A stretch of DNA of 64,000 nucleotides. It comes from Chthoniobacterales bacterium (lineage in GTDB: Bacteria > Verrucomicrobiota > Verrucomicrobiia > Chthoniobacterales > UBA10450). The notes beneath the pieces were generated by a model. It was not told where the DNA came from and did not search any database. It was given only the letters and a program-made list of their open reading frames with translations. This document shows, piece after piece, positions 24,282 through 31,896 of the stretch. The stretch spans positions 124,001 through 188,000 of the forward strand of contig DATENU010000024.1 in the NCBI GenBank assembly GCA_035274845.1. The letters are read 5' to 3'. Every line of letters starts with the position of its first letter. Position 1 is the stretch's first letter. The position numbers and the translations under genes are program-made.

Positions 24282-24871
24282 ATCTCGGCGTTCTCGCCGC
24301 GGAATCGCTTTTCAAACGTGCTGACGGCGGCCGATGTCGAGTGGTCTGGAATTGTTTCAAACTCCAACGACGCCGACACCAGCTGCTCAATTTGTCTGAA
24401 ATATTCAAGCTGATCGGTCGCAATCTTTACGGTGCCACCCGGGGCCAGTCCACGATAGAGGGAGCTCAGAAACCCTGCGGTCACTATTCGGCGAGAAGCA
24501 TGACGACGCTTCGGCCATGGATCGGGAAACAATAAATGAAACGCAGTGACCGAGTCCGGAGCGATGAGGTGTTGAACCGCGTAGGCGAGTTCACACCGCA
24601 AGACGCGCGCGTTGGTGACACCGCTCGTGGCGATCTTGTGGCAGGCACTTCGCACCCGGCCAACCAAACGCTCAACGCCAAGAAAATTTCTCTCTGGATT
24701 GGCCGCGGCAGTTTCCAGCAAGAACGTGCCGTCACCACAGCCAAGATCGACTTCGAGGGATGCGGAACGGCCGTAAATCGCGCTGAAGTCGAGCGGCGCA
24801 AAAAAGTTTGCCGGCACAATCTCGGCCTGGGGTTCTATGGTGATTGGTTCGGCGGACTTGAGCATCTGCAT
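24242..24871 (-). CDS. trmB: tRNA (guanine-N7-)-methyltransferase TrmB
   Basis: Methylates G46 in the tRNA variable loop using S-adenosylmethionine. The 209-residue length fits the family. Motifs: SAM-binding EVDLGCGDGTFLLE (about residues 37-50), NFLGVERLVGRV, and the family-specific LLFPDPWPKRRHASRRIV followed by GGTVKIATDQLEYFRQI. The ATG at 24871 starts MQMLKSAEPITIEP. The 3' end overlaps the end of comEC by 40 bases in convergent orientation; the start diverges from msrA 35 bases away. Confidence 0.92.
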   Translation of the reverse strand: MQMLKSAEPITIEPQAEIVPANFFAPLDFSAIYGRSASLEVDLGCGDGTFLLETAAANPERNFLGVERLVGRVRSACHKIATSGVTNARVLRCELAYAVQHLIAPDSVTAFHLLFPDPWPKRRHASRRIVTAGFLSSLYRGLAPGGTVKIATDQLEYFRQIEQLVSASLEFETIPDHSTSAAVSTFEKRFRGENAEIHRLVLRKVSEVR

Positions 24872-24906
24872 TGGGAATAAATGACGGGCGCCACACTCTC
24901 AACCCG

Positions 24907-25527
24907 ATGACAAAACATTTCACTGCTTTGATTTTGGCCGCGCTCGTTCTGACCGCTGGAAATATCAGCCGCGCGGAGGAAGCTCCCCCGGCGAAAACGA
25001 AAACGGCAGTTTTCGCTGCGGGCTGTTTCTGGTGCATCCAAACGCCCTACGACAAGGCAAAAGGAGTCGTCAAAACCATCGTCGGCTATACCGGTGGCAG
25101 CGCCGAGGATGCGACCTACGAAAAAGTTTCATCGCATCGCACGAAGCATCGGGAAGCAATCGAAATAACCTACGATCCGGCGCAGATTTCCTATGACCAA
25201 TTGCTGGACATCTTCTGGCGCAACATTGACCCGACCCAGGCGGACGGACAGTTTTACGACATCGGTCCCAATTATAAGGCGGCCGTTTACTACGCGAACG
25301 ACGACGAGAAAAAAGCCGCCGAAGCGTCGAAGGAAAAACTGAGCAAATCAGGAAAATTCACGAAGCCGATCGTAACCGACATCCTGCCCGCCACGACATT
25401 TTATCCCGCGGAAGATTATCACCAAAAATATTACCTGAAGAGCCCCGCGGACTACGAGCGGTATCACGACGGTTCGGGGCGCGAACGATTTTTCGACAAG
25501 ACCTGGAAGGACGAAAAGAAGAAGTGA
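24907..25527 (+). CDS. msrA: Exported peptide-methionine (S)-S-oxide reductase
   Basis: Repairs methionine-S-sulfoxide in proteins. The ATG at 24907 opens a signal peptide (MTKHFTALILAALVLTAGNIS), so the enzyme is probably periplasmic. The active site reads AAGCFWCIQTPY. The first Cys is the catalytic nucleophile; the glycine usual after the tryptophan is replaced by a second Cys, a known variant where that Cys can act as resolving residue. Other family landmarks are GYTGGSAEDATYEKVSSHRTKHREAIE, DPTQADGQFYDIGPNYKAAVYY and HQKYYLKSP. Length is 206 residues. It appears to be a single gene. Confidence 0.9.
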   Translation: MTKHFTALILAALVLTAGNISRAEEAPPAKTKTAVFAAGCFWCIQTPYDKAKGVVKTIVGYTGGSAEDATYEKVSSHRTKHREAIEITYDPAQISYDQLLDIFWRNIDPTQADGQFYDIGPNYKAAVYYANDDEKKAAEASKEKLSKSGKFTKPIVTDILPATTFYPAEDYHQKYYLKSPADYERYHDGSGRERFFDKTWKDEKKK

Positions 25528-25528
25528 T

Positions 25529-26572
25529 TCAACGGCGGCGGGTCCGCAGTTTTTCGACCCATGCACGGAGGCTCGCGAGAGCCATGAAATTCAGAATGCG
25601 GCCGGCCGGGATTCGGGCCTTGAGCGCGGCCGCCAGGCCAAGTTCGATAAATGCCAATTGGTCAGCATGATGCGCGTCGGTGCCTAGCGAGATTCTGGCT
25701 CCTTCTTTTCGCGCGATCTTAAGCAACGCAACATTGAGATCCTGCCGGTCCGGGTAGCAATCGATTTCCATCGCCTTGTCCAGCTTTGCCGCTTCGGCAA
25801 AGACCCGAGGCCAATCGGCCTTGAGCCCGAGACGAAAATTGTAAATCCGGCCCCGAGGATGACCCAGGATTTGGATTTCGGGATTGCGGAGCGCGGCGAG
25901 ATATCGATCGGTCTGGTCCTCTTTCGTCCGCAGCGACGAATGAAAGGCGCCCAGCACGAGATCAAGATGCTGGAGAGATTTTGGATCCATGTCGCCTTCG
26001 CCCCGCGGATTTAGGTTCATCTCGATCGACCGCAGGACCGTCAGGCCGCAGGCGCGTAAGGCGCGGTTTGCTTTCGCGATTTCGGCGCCCTGCCGAGCGA
26101 GATCTTTTTCATCGATGCCGCCGGCGATTTTCAGCCCTTTGGAGTGATCGGTGATCGCGATGTAATCATAGTTTCGCTCCTTCGCGGCCTGCGCCATCTC
26201 CAGCACAGTGGCCGAACCGTCGCTCCAAACGGTGTGCATTTGGAGGTCACCGCGAAGCAGAGCGGTCCATTTCGGGTCCGCGGCAAGAATAACGCGGGCA
26301 TCGGCCGTCGTAAGAAAGTCGCGCCGGATCGCGGGAGCGCGTCTGTCCCCCGCGGACGGTTTTTCGATCCATTCCCTCAATTGCCGGGCAAGGAAGGGAC
26401 CGACTCCGTGCAGCTCGGTAAGCTCACGCCCTGTCGCGAGCAGCGCTGCAGCCTGCTCTCGCCAAAGAAAAGCGCTCCGGGCCGCCCGCTTGAAAGCACG
26501 GACGAGGATGCCCGAGCTTGTTTCGGCCTGGCGAGCTAGCAGTTCCGCGAGCTCGGAGTTCGATGGTCTCAT
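25529..26572 (-). CDS. PHP-domain phosphoesterase with HhH motif, PolX-like but lacking the polymerase domain
   Basis: 347 residues. The N-terminal 100 residues contain a helix-hairpin-helix-like segment (ELTELHGVGPFLARQLREWI), seen in bacterial family X DNA polymerases. The rest is a PHP metal-dependent domain: DLQMHTVWSDGS, AITDHSKGLKIAGG, SIEMNLNPRGEGD, LGAFHSSL, LGHPRGRIYNF, MEIDCYPDR and GTDAHHADQ. In PolX this domain has 3'-5' exonuclease and AP-site activities. The nucleotidyltransferase palm of PolX (full length about 570 residues) is absent. ATG 26572 starts MRPSNSELAELLARQ; an upstream in-frame extension looks non-coding. A DNA-repair nuclease is the best guess. Confidence 0.8.
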   Translation of the reverse strand: MRPSNSELAELLARQAETSSGILVRAFKRAARSAFLWREQAAALLATGRELTELHGVGPFLARQLREWIEKPSAGDRRAPAIRRDFLTTADARVILAADPKWTALLRGDLQMHTVWSDGSATVLEMAQAAKERNYDYIAITDHSKGLKIAGGIDEKDLARQGAEIAKANRALRACGLTVLRSIEMNLNPRGEGDMDPKSLQHLDLVLGAFHSSLRTKEDQTDRYLAALRNPEIQILGHPRGRIYNFRLGLKADWPRVFAEAAKLDKAMEIDCYPDRQDLNVALLKIARKEGARISLGTDAHHADQLAFIELGLAAALKARIPAGRILNFMALASLRAWVEKLRTRRR

Positions 26573-26782
26573 CAAGAATAATCGGACGAAACGCCCTCGC
26601 GGGACTTTGCGGACCTGCCCAGCCGAACTTCGACAGGCTCCCAACGCGGACGGTCTGCCCGGCGCGCAGACGGCGCGAAGCCGTCAGGAACGCGATGGCA
26701 CGGCCGTTGCTTTAGTGATCCGCGCGAGCCAGGAAGTCACTCACTAAAATCTAAAGTAACGTAACGTTCCTTTGGCCTTCGC

Positions 26783-26814
26783 AGCGCGATCCTAAACGGT
26801 CGCGCTTTTTTTTT
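26783..26814 (+). terminator. Strong Rho-independent terminator pointing right, no gene upstream on that strand
   Basis: Perfect 7-bp stem AGCGCGA / TCGCGCT with a 10-base loop, followed by nine T on the plus strand. Both flanking protein genes lie on the minus strand, so it does not end any called gene. The 200 bases to its left contain only weak hairpins and a TAAAAT element near 26745. A small plus-strand RNA ending here is possible. Confidence 0.6.
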
Positions 26815-26832
26815 GTTAATCCGAGCGGGGCG

Positions 26833-27348
26833 TCAGGGTTGCGTGAGCGGCGAAATCTGGACGAAAAGCGCCATTGGAGTCGAGGGCTTGGCGTTCTCAA
26901 GCACACTATACGAATACAATTCCGCTTCGCTGGAATTGACGAATTCGGCGTGGCTGACCGCCATGGGCTCTTTCAGGATTCGGGACAATTCCTGCGCCAG
27001 AACAATGGCGATTGACCGTGGATCCCGCGTGTAAACAGGGATCGGAAACGAACCGGAGTTGCGGTCGTAACCGTAAATATTGCCTTCCGTTTCCCAAACA
27101 CAGTAAGCGTGACCAGCCGGATGGTTCTCAAACCGGACCAGAAGAATCTTGGCCCAGAAATTCTGATCCAGGTTGTGCTGGGTTTTGACCACCGCGAGAT
27201 AATTACAGGCGGAAATCACGCAACCGTTAAGCACCACCAAGTCGTCCTCGCCTGGGGAAAGGATGACGCGTTGTCGGCAACCGGTGGAAAACAAGAGGAG
27301 CGCGGCCAGACCGAGACTAGCGAGTACGTGGAACGATTTATTTTTCAT
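26833..27348 (-). CDS. Small lipoprotein of unknown function
   Basis: 171 residues. The N-terminus is a lipoprotein signal (hydrophobic SLGLAALLLFSTGC with the lipobox Cys at about residue 24). The mature part contains LNGCVISACNYLAVVK, GHAYCVWETEGNIYGYDRNSGSF and a helical C-terminus. The Cys...His...Asp order around VISACNYL, HAYC and YGYD recalls papain/transglutaminase-like folds, but this is weak evidence. It belongs to a run of three small exported proteins on the minus strand between the orphan terminator and ssrA. Confidence 0.65.
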   Translation of the reverse strand: MKNKSFHVLASLGLAALLLFSTGCRQRVILSPGEDDLVVLNGCVISACNYLAVVKTQHNLDQNFWAKILLVRFENHPAGHAYCVWETEGNIYGYDRNSGSFPIPVYTRDPRSIAIVLAQELSRILKEPMAVSHAEFVNSSEAELYSYSVLENAKPSTPMALFVQISPLTQP

Positions 27349-27492
27349 TTAGAGGCAACCAATCGAGGGACGATTTACGAAGAATTATGGCGATTGCTGT
27401 TTTTATAGCATCAAACCTGCTTTTTAGGGAAGCTTTATCTTTGGATGGGCTGCAAATAGCAAGCTGCACCAACGGCCAGCGGGCCGGCCCGG

Positions 27493-27855
27493 CTATTGAA
27501 TCCGCAGATATCGGCGGTGGCTTCCGTCCGCGGCCTCGATCAGAAAAGCGTCTTTTCCGATGGTAATCAGCTCGTCCCGATCCTTCGCTCCCGCCGGAAT
27601 CCGCCCCAGGGCGTCGCCTAAATACGTGTAAAGCAGAGCATCGCCTTTCACCTCCCATCGCCCCTTAAATTTCGAGACGAGCTTTCTCCGTTGGATTACC
27701 TCCCCGGTAAAGGTTCCGTCCGCTTTGAATGCGTAATGGCAGCTTTGGATCCGGTCGGCATAACGCCACTCGCCCACGAGCAAATTACGGTTGCTCGTCT
27801 CCAGGCCGGCACAGGACGCGATCAAACAACAGGTTAGAATAAGCGCCCATTTCAT
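27493..27855 (-). CDS. Small lipoprotein, lipocalin-like
   Basis: 120 residues with a lipobox (LILTCCLIASC). The mature part (LVGEWRYADRIQSCHYAFKADGTFTGEV, KFKGRWEVKGDALLYTY, FLIEAADGSHRRYLRIQ) has the strand pattern and GxW start of small lipocalin-like or DUF-type periplasmic domains. No catalytic residues are evident. It is a separate reading frame about 145 bases upstream (transcriptionally) of the previous lipoprotein gene. Confidence 0.65.
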   Translation of the reverse strand: MKWALILTCCLIASCAGLETSNRNLLVGEWRYADRIQSCHYAFKADGTFTGEVIQRRKLVSKFKGRWEVKGDALLYTYLGDALGRIPAGAKDRDELITIGKDAFLIEAADGSHRRYLRIQ

Positions 27856-27990
27856 TCGATTTGGCAGAGGATCCGCGCCAACAGTTCACCGCCCCTGCTG
27901 CAAGCGCAATCGCAGGCAGGGGTGGCCGTGGTATTCGAAGACGGTCGAAACCCGTCTGGCCATGAGGGTGGCGCCCCGGAAAACAGGCGA

Positions 27991-28012
27991 GAGCGGTCAT
28001 CCATGACCGCTC
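27991..28012. repeat. 9-bp perfect hairpin, REP-like or terminator
   Basis: GAGCGGTCA, loop TCCA, TGACCGCTC. On the minus strand it is preceded by GG, giving the GGAG tag seen in other REP-like hairpins, and followed by CTCGCCTGTTTT. It lies just after the stop of the leftward gene at 28033, so it may serve as its terminator. Confidence 0.5.
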
Positions 28013-28032
28013 CCGCATCAACTCCCCTTCAG

Positions 28033-28578
28033 TTAATTTTGGGCGACGAGCGTCGACGCTGCGCGGAATTTCTTACTTCCCGCGTAGGCAAAAAGAGGCT
28101 GATAATTTTTCTTCCCGACCTTGGCCGTTGGGCATGCCGCCCAGTTGAAAGTTGGATCCAGAACGTAGCTGCCATTCTCGGTGTCCCAGGCGAGCCAGGC
28201 ATGAGTTTGCCGGCTCATCGCGGTCCGCTTGCCGATCACGAGCCGGACATTCGTCGCGCCGTTCGCCTGCATTTTCTCGTAGAGGGCGACTGCCTTGGCC
28301 TTGCAATCAGCCGGGGCGCCCGACTGGGCTTCGGCAGGGGTCTTCCAAAAACTCGTGAAGCCATAGGGGATTGAACGCAGATCGCTCATCCACTGATTTA
28401 CGATCGTCATGTTTACGTTGTTGGAGGCAGCGTGGCTGGAGGCGGTCAAAACCGGGCGGATCCGGGCCATTTGGTGATCATAAGGGGTGGCGGCGACCGT
28501 AAAAAGGAGGGCGTCGGCGAAGGAGGAAGAAGCGGTGAGAGCGAGGAGAAGGGTAACGAGGAGAGAGGCTTTTTTCAT
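28033..28578 (-). CDS. Exported transglutaminase-like cysteine protein
   Basis: 181 residues beginning with a signal peptide (MKKASLLVTLLLALTASSSFA). The mature part carries a Cys-His-Asp order typical of transglutaminase-like peptidases: GAPADCKAKAVALYEKM, then QTHAWLAWDTENGSYVLDPTFNW. Bacterial transglutaminase-like cysteine peptidases process surface proteins in the periplasm. An in-frame ATG at 28602 would add eight residues; the MKK start gives the better signal peptide. It lies 271 bases downstream of ssrA on the same strand. Confidence 0.75.
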   Translation of the reverse strand: MKKASLLVTLLLALTASSSFADALLFTVAATPYDHQMARIRPVLTASSHAASNNVNMTIVNQWMSDLRSIPYGFTSFWKTPAEAQSGAPADCKAKAVALYEKMQANGATNVRLVIGKRTAMSRQTHAWLAWDTENGSYVLDPTFNWAACPTAKVGKKNYQPLFAYAGSKKFRAASTLVAQN

Positions 28579-28849
28579 GGTGGCAGGTTTTATAGAATTC
28601 ATTCTGACTATAATTTCTATAAGCACCGGGCGTGCCACTCTTGAGCACGTGAGATAATCAGGTAAATTTGCACCCTCCCCTGCGTAGCGAGGGACGGGCC
28701 AACGCCCCTCCAGAACGGAGAAAGGCTCTCCCGCGGCCAATGCGCTTGGCGGTAACAAAAAAAAGGCTGGGCCACAATCGTCCCTGACAGATCGCAAACC
28801 GCTGTCGCTCTCGATTTTACCTGATCGGAGCCGCGGTCAGCGGACGAAA

Positions 28850-29205
28850 TGGAGGCGAGGGGAGTTGAACCCCTGTCCTCGAAGCTATCAACGCAAGCTT
28901 CTACATGCTTATCCGGCGATAAAGTTTAAGGGGCCAAACGTTGCACCGGCGCACTGCCGGCCCCCGAGCATCCACGAAATTCCTTCACCGCCGGACGCGG
29001 TCGCTCCGCCCGACGATTAGCCTGCTGTCCATGTTTCCGGCCGTAGCAGGCGTCCCACCGGAAACATCGCGGTCAATTAAGCCGCGAGAGCGAGATCTTG
29101 GTGATCTGCGTTTATTTTTTTTGGTCCGGATTTTAACGAGGCCAACGAACCATCCTCGACATGCCGCCTGCGCTTCAAACAACGAGTCGAAGCCAGTGCG
29201 CCCCC
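28850..29205 (-). ncRNA. ssrA: Transfer-messenger RNA (tmRNA)
   Basis: Rescues stalled ribosomes together with SmpB. The 5' end GGGGGCGCACTGGCTTCGAC and the 3' end (T-arm GGGGTTCAACTCCCC, then TCGCCTCCA) pair to form the 7-bp acceptor stem with one G-U pair. The terminal CCA is not encoded. The one-piece molecule is 356 bases. The coding part (29080-29109, stop at 29077-29079) reads, from the resume codon GCA, the tag ADHQDLALAA, ending in the usual LAA degradation signal. Confidence 0.96.
29080..29109 (-). other. tmRNA proteolysis-tag reading frame
   Basis: Ten codons from GCA give ADHQDLALAA, followed by TAA. Length and the C-terminal ALAA match known tags recognised by ClpXP. The upstream context is AAATAAAC. 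Confidence 0.88.
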
Positions 29206-29220
29206 TTTTGGGAGAAGAGA

Positions 29221-29249
29221 ATTATGGCGTAACGAGGCCTAAATAGCAA
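29221..29249 (-). promoter_or_regulatory. Sigma-70-type promoter for ssrA
   Basis: On the minus strand, -35 TTGCTA (complement of 29244-29249), a 17-base spacer and -10 CATAAT (complement of 29221-29226) lie 15 bases before the mature 5' end of tmRNA. The distance allows a short leader removed by RNase P. Confidence 0.65.
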
Positions 29250-29327
29250 CCGACCCAAGCCCCATCAGCGCTGCATCCCCGCAGAAATCGCTTGCGGAGG
29301 AGCGCCGCCTGCCGCACGACTTTCTCC

Positions 29328-30143
29328 ATGCCGGAGCTGAAAGATTTTGCCAGCTCCGTGGCGGTTGTGGTTTCGAGCTGCGATGCATTCTTCGACGTGT
29401 GGCGCCCGTTCGTTTTTTTCTTCCGCAAATATTGGGGCGACTGCCCTTTTTCTCGCTTCCTCATCGTCAACCGGCTGCGCGTCCGCTCGCGATTCATCGA
29501 GGCGATTGCGGTGGGGCCGGACCGGGATTGGGCCACCAATATGGAGATGGCGCTCCAGCGGATCCCGCATCCCTACATTCTCTATTTTCAGGAGGACTAT
29601 TTTCTCAAGGGCCCCGTGAACCGGGAGCAGTTAGCCGGCGACTTCGCCTATGCTTTCGAACAAGACGTTGCTTCGCTTTGCTTCCATCCCCGGTCTGCAA
29701 CGGAGCGCGGTTTTGCGCCGCTGAACGATCGCTTCGGCGTTGTTCCCCGGGAATCCGATGGCCGCACCAGGCTCCAGGTAACTTTGTGGAAAAAAGAGGC
29801 GCTCCAATCCATCCTCCGGCCGGGGGAATCGGCCTGGAACATGGAGGCCCGCGCCAGCGATCGGACACGCGACCTCCACATTCTTTCCTATTTCGCCCGC
29901 GACAAAGTCCCAATTCCCTACTTGATGTCGGCGATTTCCCGGCGGCTATGGACGCCCGAAGCGATTGCTCTCTGTCGGCAGGAAGGCTTCCGCATCCAAC
30001 CGCATTTCCGGCTCGAGCATGCAGACGCCAGCTGGCGCCGCCGCTTCCACCGCGCCCTGGGACGCGTTAACCTCAGCCTTGCCCTGGCACGCCAACGAAA
30101 TCGCGAGGTCGATCTCGATGCTCCAACCGTCTCACAAGATTAG
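29328..30143 (+). CDS. Glycosyltransferase-like protein
   Basis: 271 residues, no signal peptide. The N-terminus SVAVVVSSCDAFFDVWRPF and PYILYFQEDYFLKGPV resemble the nucleotide-sugar-binding strand and the acidic metal-binding region of GT-A-fold glycosyltransferases. The middle contains LQVTLWKKEALQSILRPGESAWNME, a pattern common in uncharacterised capsule or LPS-associated transferases. The basic C-terminus (WRRRFHRALGRV) may contact membrane. ATG 29328 is chosen; 12 more residues upstream are possible. No polysaccharide cluster is adjacent, so the acceptor is unknown. Confidence 0.6.
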   Translation: MPELKDFASSVAVVVSSCDAFFDVWRPFVFFFRKYWGDCPFSRFLIVNRLRVRSRFIEAIAVGPDRDWATNMEMALQRIPHPYILYFQEDYFLKGPVNREQLAGDFAYAFEQDVASLCFHPRSATERGFAPLNDRFGVVPRESDGRTRLQVTLWKKEALQSILRPGESAWNMEARASDRTRDLHILSYFARDKVPIPYLMSAISRRLWTPEAIALCRQEGFRIQPHFRLEHADASWRRRFHRALGRVNLSLALARQRNREVDLDAPTVSQD

Positions 30144-30228
30144 AGAGATGGCCTTCGGAACCGATGCCGAAAGCAAGAGACGGTCGAAGCGCCGATTCGC
30201 TTCGATGCTATTCTAGGCCTGCGACCTG

Positions 30229-31890
30229 ATGGAACCGACGCCAAATGTGAAAACTCTCGGAGGGGACGCCCAAGCCTCGCTTGAGGAACTTGCCCGGGGG
30301 GCCGAAGCGAGCGAGCGCCTGGCCGCGATCATCGAGTCCTCCGATGACGCGATTGTGAGCAAAGATCTCAACGGCATCATCACCAGTTGGAACGCCGGAG
30401 CGCAGCAGCTTTTTGGTTACTCGGCGGACGAAATTGTGGGCAAATCGATTCTCACCCTCATTCCACCGGAGCGACAACACGAAGAGCCCGGCATCCTGGC
30501 CCGGATTCGCCGCGGCGAACGGATCGACCATTACGAAACGGTTCGCCGCAAGAAAGACGGCACGTTGTTCGACATTTCGGTCACGGTGTCGCCGCTGAAA
30601 GACAAGACGGGCAAGATCATCGGCGCGTCGAAGATCGCGCGCGACATTTCGGACCGCATCCGAAACGAGCGATGGCGCACGGCCCAATATTCGGTGGCGA
30701 GCCTGCTGGCTGGTTCGTCGTCGATTTCCGAGGCGGGCCCGCGCATCATCGAGGCCACCGCGGCGGTAGGCGACTGGGTGGCCGGTTCGATCTGGCTGCG
30801 CCAGGAGGAGCCGGAAGCCCTTGAGTGCAAAACCACCTGGCACCAGGAGTTGCCCGGCCTTTCGGATTTTGCCGCGACCACAAAAGCGACCCGCCTCAAG
30901 ACCGACGAAGGCCTGCCGGGTCGGGTGTTGACCGCCCGAAAAACCCTTTGGTTCGACGACCTGGCCCACGACCCAAACTTTCCCCGCGCCCCCGCCGCCG
31001 CCGCCGCGCACCTCGGCGGGGCGTTCGCGTTTCCGCTGATGGCCGAAGGAGAAGTGAACGGCGTGCTCGAATTGTTTAGTCCAAAAGCAATCAAGCCGGA
31101 CCGCGATCTTTTGGCTCTGATGGAGCTGCTCGGCAGCCAGATCGGGCTTTTCATTCACCGGCGAAAACTCGACGCGGAATTGAAGCGGCAAAAGGAAGCG
31201 GCTGAATCAGCCAACGCCGCCAAAGATCGTTTTCTCGCGACGCTCAGCCATGAATTACGCACCCCGCTGACGCCGATTCTCATTTGGGCTGGCGGGATGG
31301 TAAAAGACCCATCGCTTTCGCCGGAGGTCGCGGAAGGGCTCGAGATGGTTTGCCGGAATGTCGAGCTGGAGGCCCGGCTCATCGATGATCTTCTCGATTT
31401 GACCCGGATCGCCCGCGGAAAATTGAATCTCCATCTTCGCAAATCCGACGCTCACGAGCTCTTGAACCACACCACCGAGATCGTGCGGGACGAAATTTCC
31501 TCGCGAAAGCTCAAGCTGTCGCTGGAACTCACTGCCACGAATCACATGGTAATGGCCGACGAATCGCGGTTACAACAGGTGTTCTGGAACCTGCTCAAGA
31601 ATGCCTCGAAATTTACGCCGCGAGAGGGGCACGTCACCGTCCGCACTTCCAATCCGCAACCGCACGCTCTGCACGTCGAGATTCGCGATACGGGGATTGG
31701 CATCGAGACGGACAATCTCGAGAAAATCTTCGAGGCGTTTGAACAAGGCAGCACCCGGCGAGAAGGCCTGGGCCTCGGCCTCGCAATCAGCAAAGCCATT
31801 GTGGAAATGCATCGCGGCTCGATCCGCGCGTTCAGCGAAGGGCCCGGCAAAGGCGCGCGGTTCCTGATCGATTTGCAGACCGCGGCCTGA
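30229..31890 (+). CDS. PAS-GAF sensor histidine kinase
   Basis: 553-residue soluble sensor kinase. Order: PAS domain (about residues 28-145, IIESSDDAIVSKDLNGIITSW and GYSADEIVGKS, with the PAC tail GASKIARDISDR), GAF domain (about 155-310), HisKA with phospho-acceptor H341 in FLATLSHELRTPLTP, and HATPase_c with N-box QVFWNLLKNASKFT, G1 DTGIGI and G2 GLGLGLAISK. There are no transmembrane helices and no receiver domain, and no response regulator gene is adjacent, so it probably signals to a regulator elsewhere. Input could be redox, ligand or light via PAS/GAF; no haem or flavin residues were identified. Confidence 0.92.
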   Translation: MEPTPNVKTLGGDAQASLEELARGAEASERLAAIIESSDDAIVSKDLNGIITSWNAGAQQLFGYSADEIVGKSILTLIPPERQHEEPGILARIRRGERIDHYETVRRKKDGTLFDISVTVSPLKDKTGKIIGASKIARDISDRIRNERWRTAQYSVASLLAGSSSISEAGPRIIEATAAVGDWVAGSIWLRQEEPEALECKTTWHQELPGLSDFAATTKATRLKTDEGLPGRVLTARKTLWFDDLAHDPNFPRAPAAAAAHLGGAFAFPLMAEGEVNGVLELFSPKAIKPDRDLLALMELLGSQIGLFIHRRKLDAELKRQKEAAESANAAKDRFLATLSHELRTPLTPILIWAGGMVKDPSLSPEVAEGLEMVCRNVELEARLIDDLLDLTRIARGKLNLHLRKSDAHELLNHTTEIVRDEISSRKLKLSLELTATNHMVMADESRLQQVFWNLLKNASKFTPREGHVTVRTSNPQPHALHVEIRDTGIGIETDNLEKIFEAFEQGSTRREGLGLGLAISKAIVEMHRGSIRAFSEGPGKGARFLIDLQTAA

Positions 31891-31896
31891 AGACCG

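Noticed and set aside
28660..28700. Possible GGAG-tagged hairpin on the minus strand near GGGCGTTGGCCC
   Set aside because: The stem is only 4 bp and the flanks do not match the other elements well enough to call.
28850..28885. Possible tRNA from the T-arm-like sequence GGGGTTCAACTCCCC on the minus strand
   Set aside because: It is the tRNA-like 3' end of tmRNA; the matching 5' end and tag frame are present about 320 bases away.
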